Both the position numbers and the translations under genes were made by a program. The notes under the pieces are model-generated. The model did no database searches and was not told the DNA's origin. It saw only the letters and a list, made by a program, of their open reading frames with translations. Positions 23,586 through 33,259 of a DNA stretch of 64,000 nucleotides are shown piece after piece; the stretch's first letter is position 1, and each line of letters begins with the position of its first letter. Origin of the DNA: Coccinella septempunctata (lineage: Eukaryota; Arthropoda; Insecta; Coleoptera; Coccinellidae); NCBI RefSeq assembly GCF_907165205.1, contig NC_058193.1:10516544-10580543 (forward strand), written 5' to 3'.

Positions 23586-24051
23586 ATGGATGCAAGTAAA
23601 GTACAAATTGGTTTGCTTGAGGGAAAGTCAAACTGGTCAACCTGGAAATATAAATTGTGCATTTTGTTAAGAGGAATTAAAGGTGGTTTAGAAGTTATCG
23701 AAGGAAAATTGGAAGCCCTTAAATCCTTACCAGAAGATGCTACAACTGATGACAAACAGAGGTATGAGAAAGACTTATCTGGTTTCAATCAGGCCGATAC
23801 TAATGCTCTATTAGTTCTAACTCTGAACATGACACAAGAAACTTTAGAAAAAGTAATGCGTTTCACATCCGCTAGAGAAATTTGGCTGGAATTGCATAGA
23901 CTTTATGATGGCAATGTTGAGGACAAAACATATGACCTGTGCATGCAATTCTTTAGCTATGAAAGACAAGCAGATGATGATATAGCAACACATACATCGA
24001 AACTAAAGAATCTTTGGGATAAACTTAAAAAAGAAATTTCGAAGGACAAAG
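23586..24051 (+). pseudogene. Copia gag, N-terminal part
   Basis: The ATG at 23586 opens a Copia-type gag (LEGKSNWSTWKYKLCILLRG, NALLVLTLNMTQETLEKV, REIWLELHRLYDG, HTSKLKNLWDKLKKEI). The genuine frame stops at 24051 (KDK), where the inserted TIR transposon begins. The remaining frame to 24284 is transposon sequence. The same gag frame continues at 25821 (VSAGNACQCDLPEILLICK). Confidence 0.9.
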
Positions 24052-25818
24052 CCCAGCGAGCACAAACATCCCTGGGATGTTTTGGGATGTTTCGAAAATG
24101 TTGGCATGAGGATGTTTCTTTGAAACGTAATATGCACTTCCCAAAGAGGTCTCCAAAGGCTATTGGAAATCTTTATTTGTTCTGTTCTGTGCCATCTGTG
24201 GCATTTCTTCGTCTACCTACTGAGAGGTACTGTCGTGTTGAAAATAATGTAAACGTGTGGATATCTTCTCTTGGCGTCGCATAGTTTGCCTTGGGAGGTT
24301 TATTCCAAACAAACAATATACAATTCACCTATTTCATTTTGCCGCCATTTCCACTTTCTTCGTAGTTTGGACTGTGGACTGTTCGGAGTTGAGAGTTGAT
24401 TGGTGATTTGTATAATATTAACTACTTCTGTGTTGGTTTTGATTGTGAATTTAGGATCGATCTCTTCATAGTAACCAAATATAACCAATTAATAAGTAAG
24501 TATTACATGAATTAAATGTATAGTATAATGTCCAGAAACATACATATAACCTCAAAAGAATCCACGCTGCGTGGTTAATATTATTTGTGTATTTGGGACT
24601 AGGTATAAGAGATCATTGTATTTTGGTTGGAATAATCGAATGGTATATGGAAGGTTATTATAATTATTCAAGAAATAACTTTATAATGTTTGAAGCCATA
24701 TCATCGAGGATTTCAACATATTTCGATAATCTATCTCTGCCGTTGATAATTCCCAGAATATTTTGTAAGATTACTCTTCCGACGATGATAATAATCATTC
24801 ATCACTTGTGAATCAAAAAATAATTCAAATTGTCCCAGAAAAGTTCTTGTTTTTGAAAACTCCTTTAAATTGTTCCATCTTTAAATACCAGTACAAATAA
24901 TTAAATAAATAAAATCGTTTCGCAAATCAACCTGGTCAGGAGCTATATACAACTCAAATCTTCCAGATCCTTTCATGCAGCTATTTTCTCTGTTATTTTA
25001 ATTGGAAAAAATCATCTTAACCTTCATATATTTTGTGAATTAATTGTTTGAATTGTTTTCATTTTGTAGATGTGTTCCATAAAAAATTCCAAATCACTAG
25101 GAAAGTATTCGAACTCTATGCCAAAGATTGGTTTAGGCATATTAGGCAGAGAAGGAGGGACGATAAAATGAAGGGAAAATAAATTTTTCATAAATTTTTT
25201 TCCCTTTCGGTACATCTAAAATTATAATCAGTTTGTTTTCTATTATTTCTGTTTTTTTTATGTTAAATGTGATATTTCTTTTTGGGTATTTTTGGTTTTT
25301 TTTTTTGAATGTGATATATTTTTTTGTTTATTCTCCCTTTCTGTAGTATAATATTTATCAATTGTTTTTTTTTGTTCAATTTTTTATGTGAAATGTGATT
25401 TCTTTTCCTTTTGTACCTGTTGAAGTATCATTAAAATATTTTTATTCTTATATAGTATTCTGTATTTCATTTAAAAACTTTGTAGTTCATTTAAAATAGA
25501 ATGTGGTATCCTCAAACATTCAAATGAAAGAAAAAAGGCCTCACAACAGAATTTCATATAAAGTCTTACAAACAGCGATTTCGTGTGCGCAAAGCGCTTT
25601 AGAAATGTTCTATTGTGTACATGAAAAGGCTATCAAAAAAACTTCTGAGTAGTTCTTTTTGTGACATCCCAGGGACATCCATATAATAGCCGCCTGCGGC
25701 GGACATTGGCTGTTCTATAAAAGTTCTATTCATGTATAAACAGAACATCGCAGTGGATGTTCAATGTCTCGAAATCTCTTACTTTTAACATCTCTGAGAT
25801 GTTTTTGTGCTCGCTGGG
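24052..25818. mobile_element. Non-coding TIR transposon, CCCAGCGAGCAC ends
   Basis: TIR CCCAGCGAGCACAAA at both ends and a 2-bp AG duplication (24050-24051 and 25819-25820). Its removal restores the Copia gag frame (KDK-VSAGN). Immediately inside each TIR is a palindrome, AACATCCCTGGGATGTT on the left and AACATCTCTGAGATGTT on the right. Further GGATGTT and ACATCC copies follow. There is no transposase and no other coding sequence in 1,767 bp. CCC ends, a 2-bp duplication and palindromic subterminal motifs are shared in style with the transposon at 4839-15592, although the sequences differ. Confidence 0.9.
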
Positions 25819-27043
25819 AGTTAGTGCTGGAAATGCGTGTCAGTGTGATTTACCTGAAATTTTGCTTATTTGTAAAATATTAGAAACTCTACCTTCAGAT
25901 TATTTCTCGTTCAAGTCAAGTTGGATGCTCGTATCAATCAAAGATAGAACAATAGATAATTTGACGAATCAATTGTGTGCTTATGAAAAAGCATTATCAA
26001 GCAGAAACGAGACTAAACAGGAAGTATTGTATACAGCAAACAAAAGGAGTAATTTGTTTTGTAAATACTGTAAATCACGAGGACATAAAATAAAGCAGTG
26101 CCTGAAATGGAAGGCAGATGGCAAGCCACCAAAACCTGACAAAACTGATAGAGCTAGTGATGCAAAGAACAAAGTTTCATTATTAGCCGTTTCAAAAGTT
26201 GTATTGTTGTGTGAAAATGATAAAGAAAATTGGTACGTGGATAATGGCGCAACCAATCACATTACCAATCAAAGTGACGTTTTTGAGAGCTATTTACCAT
26301 TTAACAATCATCATCAAATAACAACAGCAAATGGAGAGTCAGTACCAGCATTAGGAAAAGGTACAGTTAGAGTGAAAACAAACGTAAACGGAAGAATACA
26401 AGTTTTTCCTCTGACTGAAGTGTGGTATGTTCCGAGTATCAAGAAAAACTTATTTTCAACATTGTCAGCACAAGATAAGAATCCAAACAGTGAATTCGTT
26501 TCAACAACAGAAGAATGTTATTTCAAGTTATCTGGAGAAGTAATACTTGTTGGATCAAGAAATTGTTCAGGAGGATTGTATAAACTTAAAATGAAGTCTT
26601 TAAAGCCAGAAAATTCCAAAGAAATTAATTTAGTTAATAATGATAATGTTTTACAGTTATATCATGAAAGATTTAGTCAACGTCAAACATCTGTAGCAAT
26701 TTCCTCAACAGAGGCAGAAATAGTGGCTGCTAGTGAAGCTGCACGAGAAATGGAATGGCTAAAGCGTTTATTTAAGGAAATACTCAGTGTTCAGTCAGTT
26801 CCAACATTGATGGTGGACAACGAAGCTGCTATTAGACTGAGCCAAAACCCAGAATTCCACAGACGCACTAAACATATACACATAAGACATTTCTTTGTGC
26901 GTGAACTTGTTCTAGATGGAGAGTTGAAAGTTGAAAAAGTTTCAACAGAGGACCAACTGGCAGACTTAATGACAAAACCTCTGTTCAAACCAAGACTGCA
27001 TACTCTCACAAAGAAAATGGGATTAACCAAAATATCCCAATGA
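25819..27043 (+). pseudogene. Copia gag tail, protease and RNase H; INT and RT deleted
   Basis: Gag tail and zinc knuckle (FCKYCKSRGHKIKQCLK), then protease with WYVDNGATNHITNQSD. The pre-integrase region follows (FPLTEVWYVPSIKKNLFS), reaching LYHERF. It then jumps in frame to SQRQTSVAISSTEAEIVAAS, RNase H, and ends MGLTKISQ. The whole integrase and nearly all RT are missing, but the frame stays open across the join. The copy can supply gag and protease only, had the TIR transposon not split gag. Confidence 0.9.
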
Positions 27044-27050
27044 GGGAAGG

Positions 27051-27224
27051 TGTTGAAGCTGGAAAGGTTTTTCAGCAAGCATTCGTTTATTTTGGTTCTA
27101 TGATAATTGTATATTTCATTTAATATCAAAATACATAGGACTTGTCAATAAAAAAATAAGGTGTCAATCAATTTGTCAATTATAATATTGTAAAACTTTA
27201 TTCTGAATAAAATATACTTCAACA
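27051..27224 (+). repeat. 3' LTR of Copia element
   Basis: 174 bp, with no difference seen from 23341-23514. It is preceded by the purine tract GAGGGAAGG. Confidence 0.95.
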
Positions 27225-27767
27225 TCCTTCAATAGGGCCAGTTTTTTACCTTCATTGCAAGATACTTTTCAACACATGCCTCAGAAATAATTTTTTTCTT
27301 TTTAGCAAGAAAACACTAGCTTTTTTCGGCCGAGAACCTTCTAATTTCCTTTTCAAAAGTGAACGCAGTTTTTTATAACTTTCGATATCGATGCATTCAT
27401 TTATAGAATAGAATAATGGGACCATAATGTTGATGGTTAGCTGATAATTTCGAGAAATATGCCAATAAAACTGCCTCAAAAAATGATTGGATTTTATTCG
27501 CTGCTCTTCAATCCATGAAATTGTTAAACACTTTTAGGTAGAGATTTCTTGATTTTTCCGGCAATAGATTCAATGTTGTAATTTTTGCAACATCTCTTAT
27601 TTCCGGTGAAGTACACAACATTTTTCATCACTTTCGATGTCCATGATGAATTCAAGAACAATTACAATTTATGAGACGCAATTTTTTTCAAACAGACGTT
27701 TCAAATATTTTTCAATCTGTCAAACTAAATCGAATATGAAACATCATAGAAAACACATCATATGGAT

Positions 27768-28678
27768 TAAGATGTCTAAAACACTGGTGTGTGCACTTGT
27801 CACTTTTTGCAAGCATCAACATTTCAGAAAATCGGGGATATGGGATCAGTTTCGTGGCGGCGCCACCATGTCATTTGCTTCGTTCTATCCTTGTTCTACC
27901 AAAGGAAGTCCAATGATACTCTGCCGTTTTATTTTGTTTTGCGTTGATATCGAACATCGATCAACGAATTCAAAATATGAACTGGCTCATTTTGTCAGCT
28001 GTTGCAAAAACAAATCTGTCAATATTTCAACACTATTGAATGAGGGTTCGAAGGAGTATTTACTATTTTTCTTCAAGATAATTTCCGTTTCACAAATTGA
28101 ATTCATGAGGGGGGTAATTCAATATGATTTTAATGAAACACAGTTGATTGGTCAAATGTCCAATATATTCAGTTGACGGAAAGGAAATTTTCACTATATC
28201 TACTCATGAAGAATATTTGAAGAACAGACTAGAATAGATTTATGTATTTCTGTTTCTCAATACATGCCCGCAATTCACATTAGGTATTTCCAATACAGTT
28301 TCTTTGAAATATTGCTGAAGTTGCCATAAACCTAGCTATATCCGCCCCGAATGTTCATTCATCTGATTTGGTTCTGCCTCAAATTCCAACAACATCGAAT
28401 TCTTAGCTGTAGTTCTTGATTGTATTGTTGAGTAAATGAATGTTCTACATCCCTTTCTTGAAACTAATACATTTTCACACACCAAAAATCGCTTATAAAT
28501 ACAACATATTCATAAGTCGTACGAAAATATTCAAATAATTTTCAAATATCAGTTGACAATGCTCTGTCAAATTCTGAACAGCGCTACCTACATTGGGAAA
28601 AATGAAACTGATCCGATATCCCCACGAAATTAAAAACAAAATCGAATCAGTGAATACACCAGAGTTTTAGACATCTTA
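27768..28678. mobile_element. hAT-like MITE with 8-bp target duplication
   Basis: Inverted ends TAAGATGTCTAAAACACTGG (left) and TAAGATGTCTAAAACTCTGG (right, inverted). An 8-bp duplication ATATGGAT lies at 27760-27767 and 28679-28686. A second inverted pair lies further in, around 27832-27860 and 28600-28625 (GGGGATAT.GGATCAGTTTC). It is 911 bp and non-coding; the 179-codon frame across the left border starts outside the element and is spurious. An 8-bp duplication fits hAT or P superfamilies; the TA start is compatible with hAT. Confidence 0.85.
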
Positions 28679-28704
28679 ATATGGATCTATTCGGTAAAGT
28701 CCCA

Positions 28705-28775
28705 CATCGCCAGGTCTGTGTGGCGTGAAAGTCCTTGCCTTCCACACGGTGGTCCCGAGTTCGATTCCCCAACGA
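28705..28775 (+). ncRNA. tRNA-like sequence, possible SINE head or tRNA relic
   Basis: TGGCGTGAAAGTCC resembles an A box, and GAGTTCGATTCC at 28757-28768 fits the B box of RNA polymerase III promoters at the right spacing. CTTGCCTTCCACACGG could fold as an anticodon arm. The acceptor arms do not pair well, so this is not a functional tRNA call. A SINE would need a tail and further copies, and I see neither here. Confidence 0.35.
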
Positions 28776-28862
28776 GATTTATTGGATGAAACATTTTATA
28801 GCATTTATTTCAAATCGTTTGATAGACTTCAACCTGTTGAATAATGGTTCATTATTCAACAC

Positions 28863-29650
28863 CTATGATACACGGGTTGTAATATATCTATTATAATGCT
28901 TCTGAAAGCTCATATGTAAGGTACGGATTATAGGGTAGTCGTGGACAAAATGATTTTTTTCACCACAACTGCTACAAGTCTTTCCATACGCTGGGAAATT
29001 CCCTCGTCGATGTTTAGAATCACCACAAAAAAGGCAGTCTGTATAAGGATTTAACTCTATTAACTTAGATCTCTCACCTGTTGAAAATGTCTTTTCCTTT
29101 TTATATTTGCCACCTTTATTTACGCGATTTACACAACTGTCCGTTTTATGAGCAATCAGCTGCCATCTATTCAAGCGTTTAGATTGAATCGAAGCTTAAT
29201 TTTCTCTTGCCACACACAATCGTTTATTCCAAATATTAGCTGATCGCGAAGCCTTTCATCTAAGCCTGCCGAATCCGCAATCACCTGCTAAAGCTCGTAA
29301 ACGGTAAGAATATTCGGTTATGGTTTCACTATCATTACGGAAACAACCGGCAAAGTTTATTCTTTCAGCAAAAATGTTCTTTATAAGTTTTTGTTGGTAA
29401 CTTAGCAGGCTTAACAAAGTTCGATAGAATTTTAGACCCATGCGGTCCCACCCTCGATTGTAGCAAATTACGTCTTATTTCAGCTTTCCCTGCTGCCATT
29501 AATCCATTCATTTCTAGTTCCAGTCCAAATCGTTGTAGATAATAGTCCCACTATTCCATTACAGGTTCAAATTTGTCAAAACGAAACTTTTTATACACTT
29601 CACTATCGCTGTCCGATATTGCACACTCCATAATTCGAAAGAAAGTTCAG
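28863..29650 (-). pseudogene. Gypsy gag relic with zinc knuckles
   Basis: From the 5' side: a leader next to TTGGCGACGACGGG (about 29660), then a capsid-like stretch (FAERINFAGCFRNDSETITE, LAGDCGFGRLR at 29256-29441), then two zinc knuckles (CLFCGDSKHRRGNF and CSSCGEKNHFVHDYP at 28863-29174). Frame changes separate the parts. The element stops after gag, with no pol downstream, so it is a 5' fragment. Confidence 0.75.
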
Positions 29651-29675
29651 TTCTAATCTTTACCCGTCGTCGCCA

Positions 29676-29955
29676 ATGTAAGATTACGAGGTAGTCTTCA
29701 CAATGTAATGATACACTTTGTTTAGGCAATGTTTATTTAACCTATACTATATGTGTTTGTATATAATAGGTATATACTATAAGCTAATTCGGGTGCTAAT
29801 ACGTGTCGTACGTATATTGCGCGTCCTGGTACATCCCGCTTGCTTGGCAAAAATGCAACTGCTCTCCTGTTGACCTCGGGCGATCTTCGCGGCAGCAATA
29901 TAAGTGGGAGGGAAATATACCAGGTGTTTTCTTCCACCATGGAAATATACTACAC
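29676..29955 (-). repeat. LTR of the Gypsy gag relic
   Basis: Lies directly upstream of the TTGGCGACGACGGG leader motif on the minus strand and ends in CTTACA. The far border is uncertain and only one copy is in the window. It contains an ACCAGGTG...CACCTGGT inverted pair at about 29920-29961. Confidence 0.5.
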
Positions 29956-30067
29956 CTGGTATTTATTGAATTTATAATACCCTGTGTTATCCATTCTTTT
30001 TTCCTTATATACTTGATCTTCAAGTTAATCAGAGATGTGTTCTCCGAAATAAGCCTATTCAAAATTT

Positions 30068-30840
30068 CTAAAAAATTAGAGGTTGCCTGTTGTACCCCGT
30101 CGATGTTGTAATGTGTGCTTCAATACCAAAAGTCAGACATGTCTTCAGATTTACATGGTCAATTTTTTTATAAGTGCAATTTATCAAATGATCCATAGAA
30201 TCGTGAGACACATCGGAACTCAGGATTGTTGCCCTGTGGTCTGTTATAAGCGTATCCAAAACAAAGCCACTACAGTTGTCGAAAACATTACTTTTGGCCC
30301 TGATAAAAATGTGGTCAATACATGATTTGGCCGAACCCTGAATTCTGTTGTAACAATTTATCATGGAAACAAAATTGAACTCGCTCATCACATTCAGGTA
30401 CCTACACATAATTTTCCGCGTTACTATCCAAAATATCGATGTTGATGTCTCCCACAATAATTTCTAAATCATACTTATTTTGCGCTGCAGACAAATATGT
30501 ATATAAATTTTCAATGAACTCAGCTCCACTCAGCGACGGTGACCTATACAAAGCCAATATTTTCACACTTCTTCCATTGCCTGTGCCTATGATCAACTCA
30601 ATAACTGTGCATTTATCAAAAGATAAGTTAGATAAAATCTTACAATTTATATCTTCTTCTCGTATTTGTATTTCAAGAGTTCCACAGATTTTAACAACAG
30701 CCTCAACGTACCATCCTCGTCATCCTCTCATAAGAGAAATTCTCGTTCTGAGCATGAGACACAAATCCACTTTTCTTTTGTTAAGCCCTTATCAATCTCA
30801 GAAAATTCATGATTGAACACAACTGTGAGCACTTTCGATG
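30068..30840 (-). pseudogene. LINE endonuclease relic
   Basis: APE-type endonuclease remains: KILALYRSPSLSGAEFIENL and VGDINIDIL (30402-30596), then FNFVSMINCYNRIQ, KSCIDHIFIRAKS and TDHRATI (30068-30457). An upstream remnant (VVKICGTLEIQIREEDINCK) lies at 30600-30720. There are frame changes and no RT. It abuts the C-terminal fragment of another LINE type at 30838. Confidence 0.75.
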
Positions 30841-31256
30841 ATATGTCGTTCAGGGGGTGGTAAGGTGGAAGAGATAACACTGGCCGGTCACAGTTTATTA
30901 TTCCACCATTTGATTAGTACAATGATATTAAATCTCAATTGTGATTCTGAATCGACTAGTCTGCTAGTTATATATCGGTACAATAGACCAGACCTCATAT
31001 TGCTCAATAAGGATGAGGACAGAGCACTATTAATCGACGTGGCAATTCCAAATAATAACAATCTCCTAGATAGGCACACTGAAAAAATTTCAAAATACAG
31101 AGATCTCGAGGAACAAACCAGAAGACAGTGGAAGCTGAAAGATATAAAGACCATCCCTATTGTCATTTCATCTACAGGCCTGATAGAAACTACTAGAGAA
31201 CTTGAGGAGACTTCAGTTGGACGAAAATAAATAAAGAGTCATGCAGAAGGCGGTAC
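30838..31256 (+). pseudogene. LINE C-terminal fragment, copy 1
   Basis: Contains YNRPDLILLNKDEDRALLID followed by VAIPNNNNL and WKLKDIKTIPIVISSTGL. The RPD...LIDVA pattern is typical of the conserved C-terminus of a group of animal LINEs, and looks like a PD-(D/E)xK nuclease fold. Only this C-terminal domain is present. It lacks a few bases near 31187 compared with copy 2 (PKKLL missing). It is followed by a foreign LINE tail and then a second copy of the same 3' region. Confidence 0.65.
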
Positions 31257-31344
31257 TGCAATTTTTTTTTTTTTTTTTTGTCTTCTTCTTTTTGTAGATT
31301 TATTCCCGGTAACGGGATACAGCAATGAATGAATGAATTCATCG
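31257..31344 (+). repeat. LINE 3' end with poly-T run and GAAT tail
   Basis: A run of T (about 20), then TTATTCCCGGTAACGGGATA and (GAAT)n. The same sequence terminates the LINE at 54192-56417. It sits between two copies of the C-terminal fragment and contains a CCCGGTAACGGG hairpin. Confidence 0.75.
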
Positions 31345-32112
31345 ACGTGGCAATTCCAAATAATAACAATCTTCTAGATAGACACACTGAAAAAATTACA
31401 AAATACAGAGATCTCGAGGAACAAACCAGAAGACAGTGGAAGCTGAAAGATATCAAGACCATCCCAATTGTCATTTCATCTACAGGCCTGATACCGAAGA
31501 AACTACTAGAGAACTTGAGGAAACTTCAGTTGGACGAAAATAAATAAAGAGTCATGCAGAAGGCGGTACTGCTCGGAACGGCGAAAACTGTACGCAAGTA
31601 GGGGAGAGTTCCTTTGAACTGGACAGCCGATGAACCGGACGCTACAGTTTTCTACTACACTCGATAGCAATTTAGCATCGCTTACGTTTACGTAAGGGGA
31701 AAATGGGATTTATCCCATTTTCGCAGCATCGATCGAGATGTCTTGTAAAATGGCTGACCCTGTGGCTCGCGCCTTGTTGCGAAAATGGGATTTACGTAAA
31801 GGATGCCAAATCACTATCGAGTGTTTTAAAAAACTATAGCGTCCGGTTCATGGGCCGTCCAATTCAAAGGAACTCTCCCCTACATGGGGAATGCAGAGGA
31901 ACACCGTCTGCTCCGACAGGAAGTGCGGGTGGAGCAGGAATCCAAGCTACATCAGGGAAGCGAGGAGCGACCTGGACCGGACCACCACCACGAGCCCGAA
32001 AACCTGGAAAGGGCTCCAACAGAGCTTAATCCTTTTGATATCTGAGATATCTGGGATAAGTGAATTTTCCTCTGGAGTGGAGTGTGAAAGCCGCAAGGCT
32101 AAAGTCATAATA
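31345..32112 (+). pseudogene. LINE C-terminal fragment, copy 2, with 3' UTR
   Basis: Repeats 31033-31256 with few differences and keeps GLIPKKLLENLRKLQLDENK before the stop. The 3' UTR runs on to 32112 with TGGAGTGTGAAAGCCGCAAG near the end. A TA MITE (31601-31880) lies inside it. The duplication is about 310 bp when the intervening LINE tail is included. Confidence 0.65.
31601..31880. mobile_element. Mariner-type MITE, GGGGAGAGTTCC ends
   Basis: 280 bp with inverted ends of about 65 bp: GGGGAGAGTTCCTTTGAA and beyond, with GCGTCCGGTTCAT and CTATCGAGTG in the inner part. TA lies on both sides (31599-31600 and 31881-31882). Non-coding. Confidence 0.85.
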
Positions 32113-32178
32113 AATTATTTATTAATCCTTTCAGACATAACAAGGTATGTTTAGGACAAGTCATAAATACAATATAAT

Positions 32179-32393
32179 TTAGACAATTTCTAAATTATCA
32201 TTATAGTACTCATTAACACTATAAAAACATTTCTGTAGAAGTAAAGACTTAACAACTTTCTTGAAATTAAATATATTGAGTGACTTAATATTACTAGGAA
32301 GATGGTTGAATATCTTAGTACACTGATACTTAGGTGACATTTCAAATTTTGAAGTCCTATGTTTAGGAATTGACAATATTCCCTTTTTTCTAG
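32179..32393 (-). pseudogene. LINE ORF2 C-terminal end
   Basis: TRKKGILSIPKHRTSKFE, YQCTKIFNHLPSNIK and the final LLLQKCFYSVNEYY. It is separated from the rest of ORF2 by the MITE and the solo LTR. When the LTR and one ATGG are removed, SSFHSH runs directly into NTRKKGIL. Confidence 0.8.
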
Positions 32394-32397
32394 TATA

Positions 32398-32661
32398 GGG
32401 AACTCTAACGATTTGTCAAAATCGTCGACAGCGTTCGCTGTCGTGGGGCACACAAGCTTTTCCTTCCATTGATTCGCATGCTGTTTTGGTCGAGTATTGT
32501 GTTTTGTGGATGTCTTTGGAAAAAATGTTCTTCCCGATGATTGATTAGAGTGATTAGACTATAACTTTCTAAGAAATGCCTCTTTACACTGATACTAAAA
32601 AGCTTTGTGTGCCCCACGGCAATGAACGGTCAGCTGATTTTGACAAATCGTTAGAGTACCC
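32398..32661. mobile_element. TA MITE, GGGAACTCTAACG ends
   Basis: 264 bp with inverted ends of about 60 bp (GG.ACTCTAACGATTTGTC and CGTGGGGCACACAA). TA occurs on both sides (32396-32397 and 32662-32663). Exact borders are ambiguous by two bases because the flank is TATA. Non-coding. Confidence 0.8.
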
Positions 32662-32669
32662 TATTATGG

Positions 32670-33259
32670 TGTAGGAAATGTTATAATTTCCTCGAAAATA
32701 AATTCACATGCCGAATTCCTACAACAAATTCGACGAGAAAATCAAAACGGAGAAACATAGGAAACCACTCCTCCTTCGTCGTACAATTTCATTGGTGCAG
32801 AGAAAATGTTCCGAAAATGGTATAAAAAGAACCCATATGGAAAGCAAAGATCATTCATTCAGTCACATTCACACTCAGCGATCGAGACAGACGACCACCA
32901 GCTAAGATAATTACGCATATCGTTTCCGCATTCCAAGCCTGCACACAAAAGGTTTTTCTCAAAACCACTCCAGCTACTCGAAGACCTGCGGTCCCAACAC
33001 ATCTGTTAACAATTATCAGGGCGACACTTGACCTGCATCCCGAGCCTGCATTCCGGACGTCAACAGTGACCGCACATTAGGGCGAAACAAATTCGTTTTT
33101 GTTAAAACGACATTTCATATATTTTACTCTTCAGGGCAACCCTCATAAAGTTGGGTTGAATAAAAACTGTGATATTCTCTTTTGAAATATTTTATTTCAA
33201 TTCCCTTTTCCCTGGTAAAACTAACGATAGTTCCAGCTCAACAGACTATTCAACCCACA
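32670..33259 (-). mobile_element. Solo LTR with 4-bp target duplication
   Basis: On the minus strand it runs from TGTGGGTTGAATAG to TTTCCTACA (590 bp, TG..CA). ATGG flanks both sides (32666-32669 and 33260-33263). On the plus strand a TATAAAA-like box lies near 32820. Removal restores the LINE ORF2 frame. No internal region is left, so it arose by LTR-LTR recombination. The family is probably Gypsy, by LTR form and duplication length only. Confidence 0.8.

Larger units (their letters stand above)
23341..27224 (+). mobile_element. Copia element, identical LTRs, deletion derivative
   Basis: The LTRs 23341-23514 and 27051-27224 (174 bp, TGTTGAAG...TTCAACA) look identical. The target duplication TCCTT is at 23336-23340 and 27225-27229. 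Directly inside the 5' LTR is TGGTAGCAGAGCGTGG, the tRNA-Met-type primer site usual in Copia. GAGGGAAGG before the 3' LTR is the polypurine tract. Coding parts are gag (23586-24051) and gag tail-protease-RNase H (25819-27043). Integrase and RT are absent. A TIR transposon (24052-25818) splits gag. It lies in the intron of the tyrosine recombinase pseudogene. Confidence 0.95.
22679..27553 (-). pseudogene. Crypton-type tyrosine recombinase, spliced, split by Copia
   Basis: Exon 2 (22679-23293, acceptor TTATTAG) has the tyrosine recombinase tetrad. The first arginine is in MGACRANELYNMKIQDI and HxxR is in YYEHSFRRSSATILVDAG. The histidine is in TLKRHGGWKS, and the nucleophile tyrosine is in VAEGYIEDSM. 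Exon 1 (27250-27553, donor AAG|GTAAAAAA) carries the core-binding region (KIQSFFEAVLLAYFSKLS, then ECIDIESYKKLRSLLKRKLE, RPKKASVF, EACVEKYLAMK). Exon 1 has a TGA in place of a conserved tryptophan and at least two frame changes. Both exons join in phase 0, and without the Copia element the intron is 67 bp. The family resembles the Crypton-derived recombinase-like proteins common in insects. The extreme C-terminus is cut by the Gypsy 3' LTR. Confidence 0.75.

Noticed and set aside
24052..24284. Extension of the Copia gag frame to 24284
   Set aside because: After 24051 the frame reads transposon TIR and subterminal palindromes. The true gag continues at 25821.
27637..28176. An open frame of 179 codons
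   Set aside because: It starts outside the hAT-like MITE, crosses its left target duplication and ends inside it. It has no recognisable motif, so it is a chance frame.
32708..32905. Short open frame on the plus strand
   Set aside because: It lies within a solo LTR and has no protein motif.
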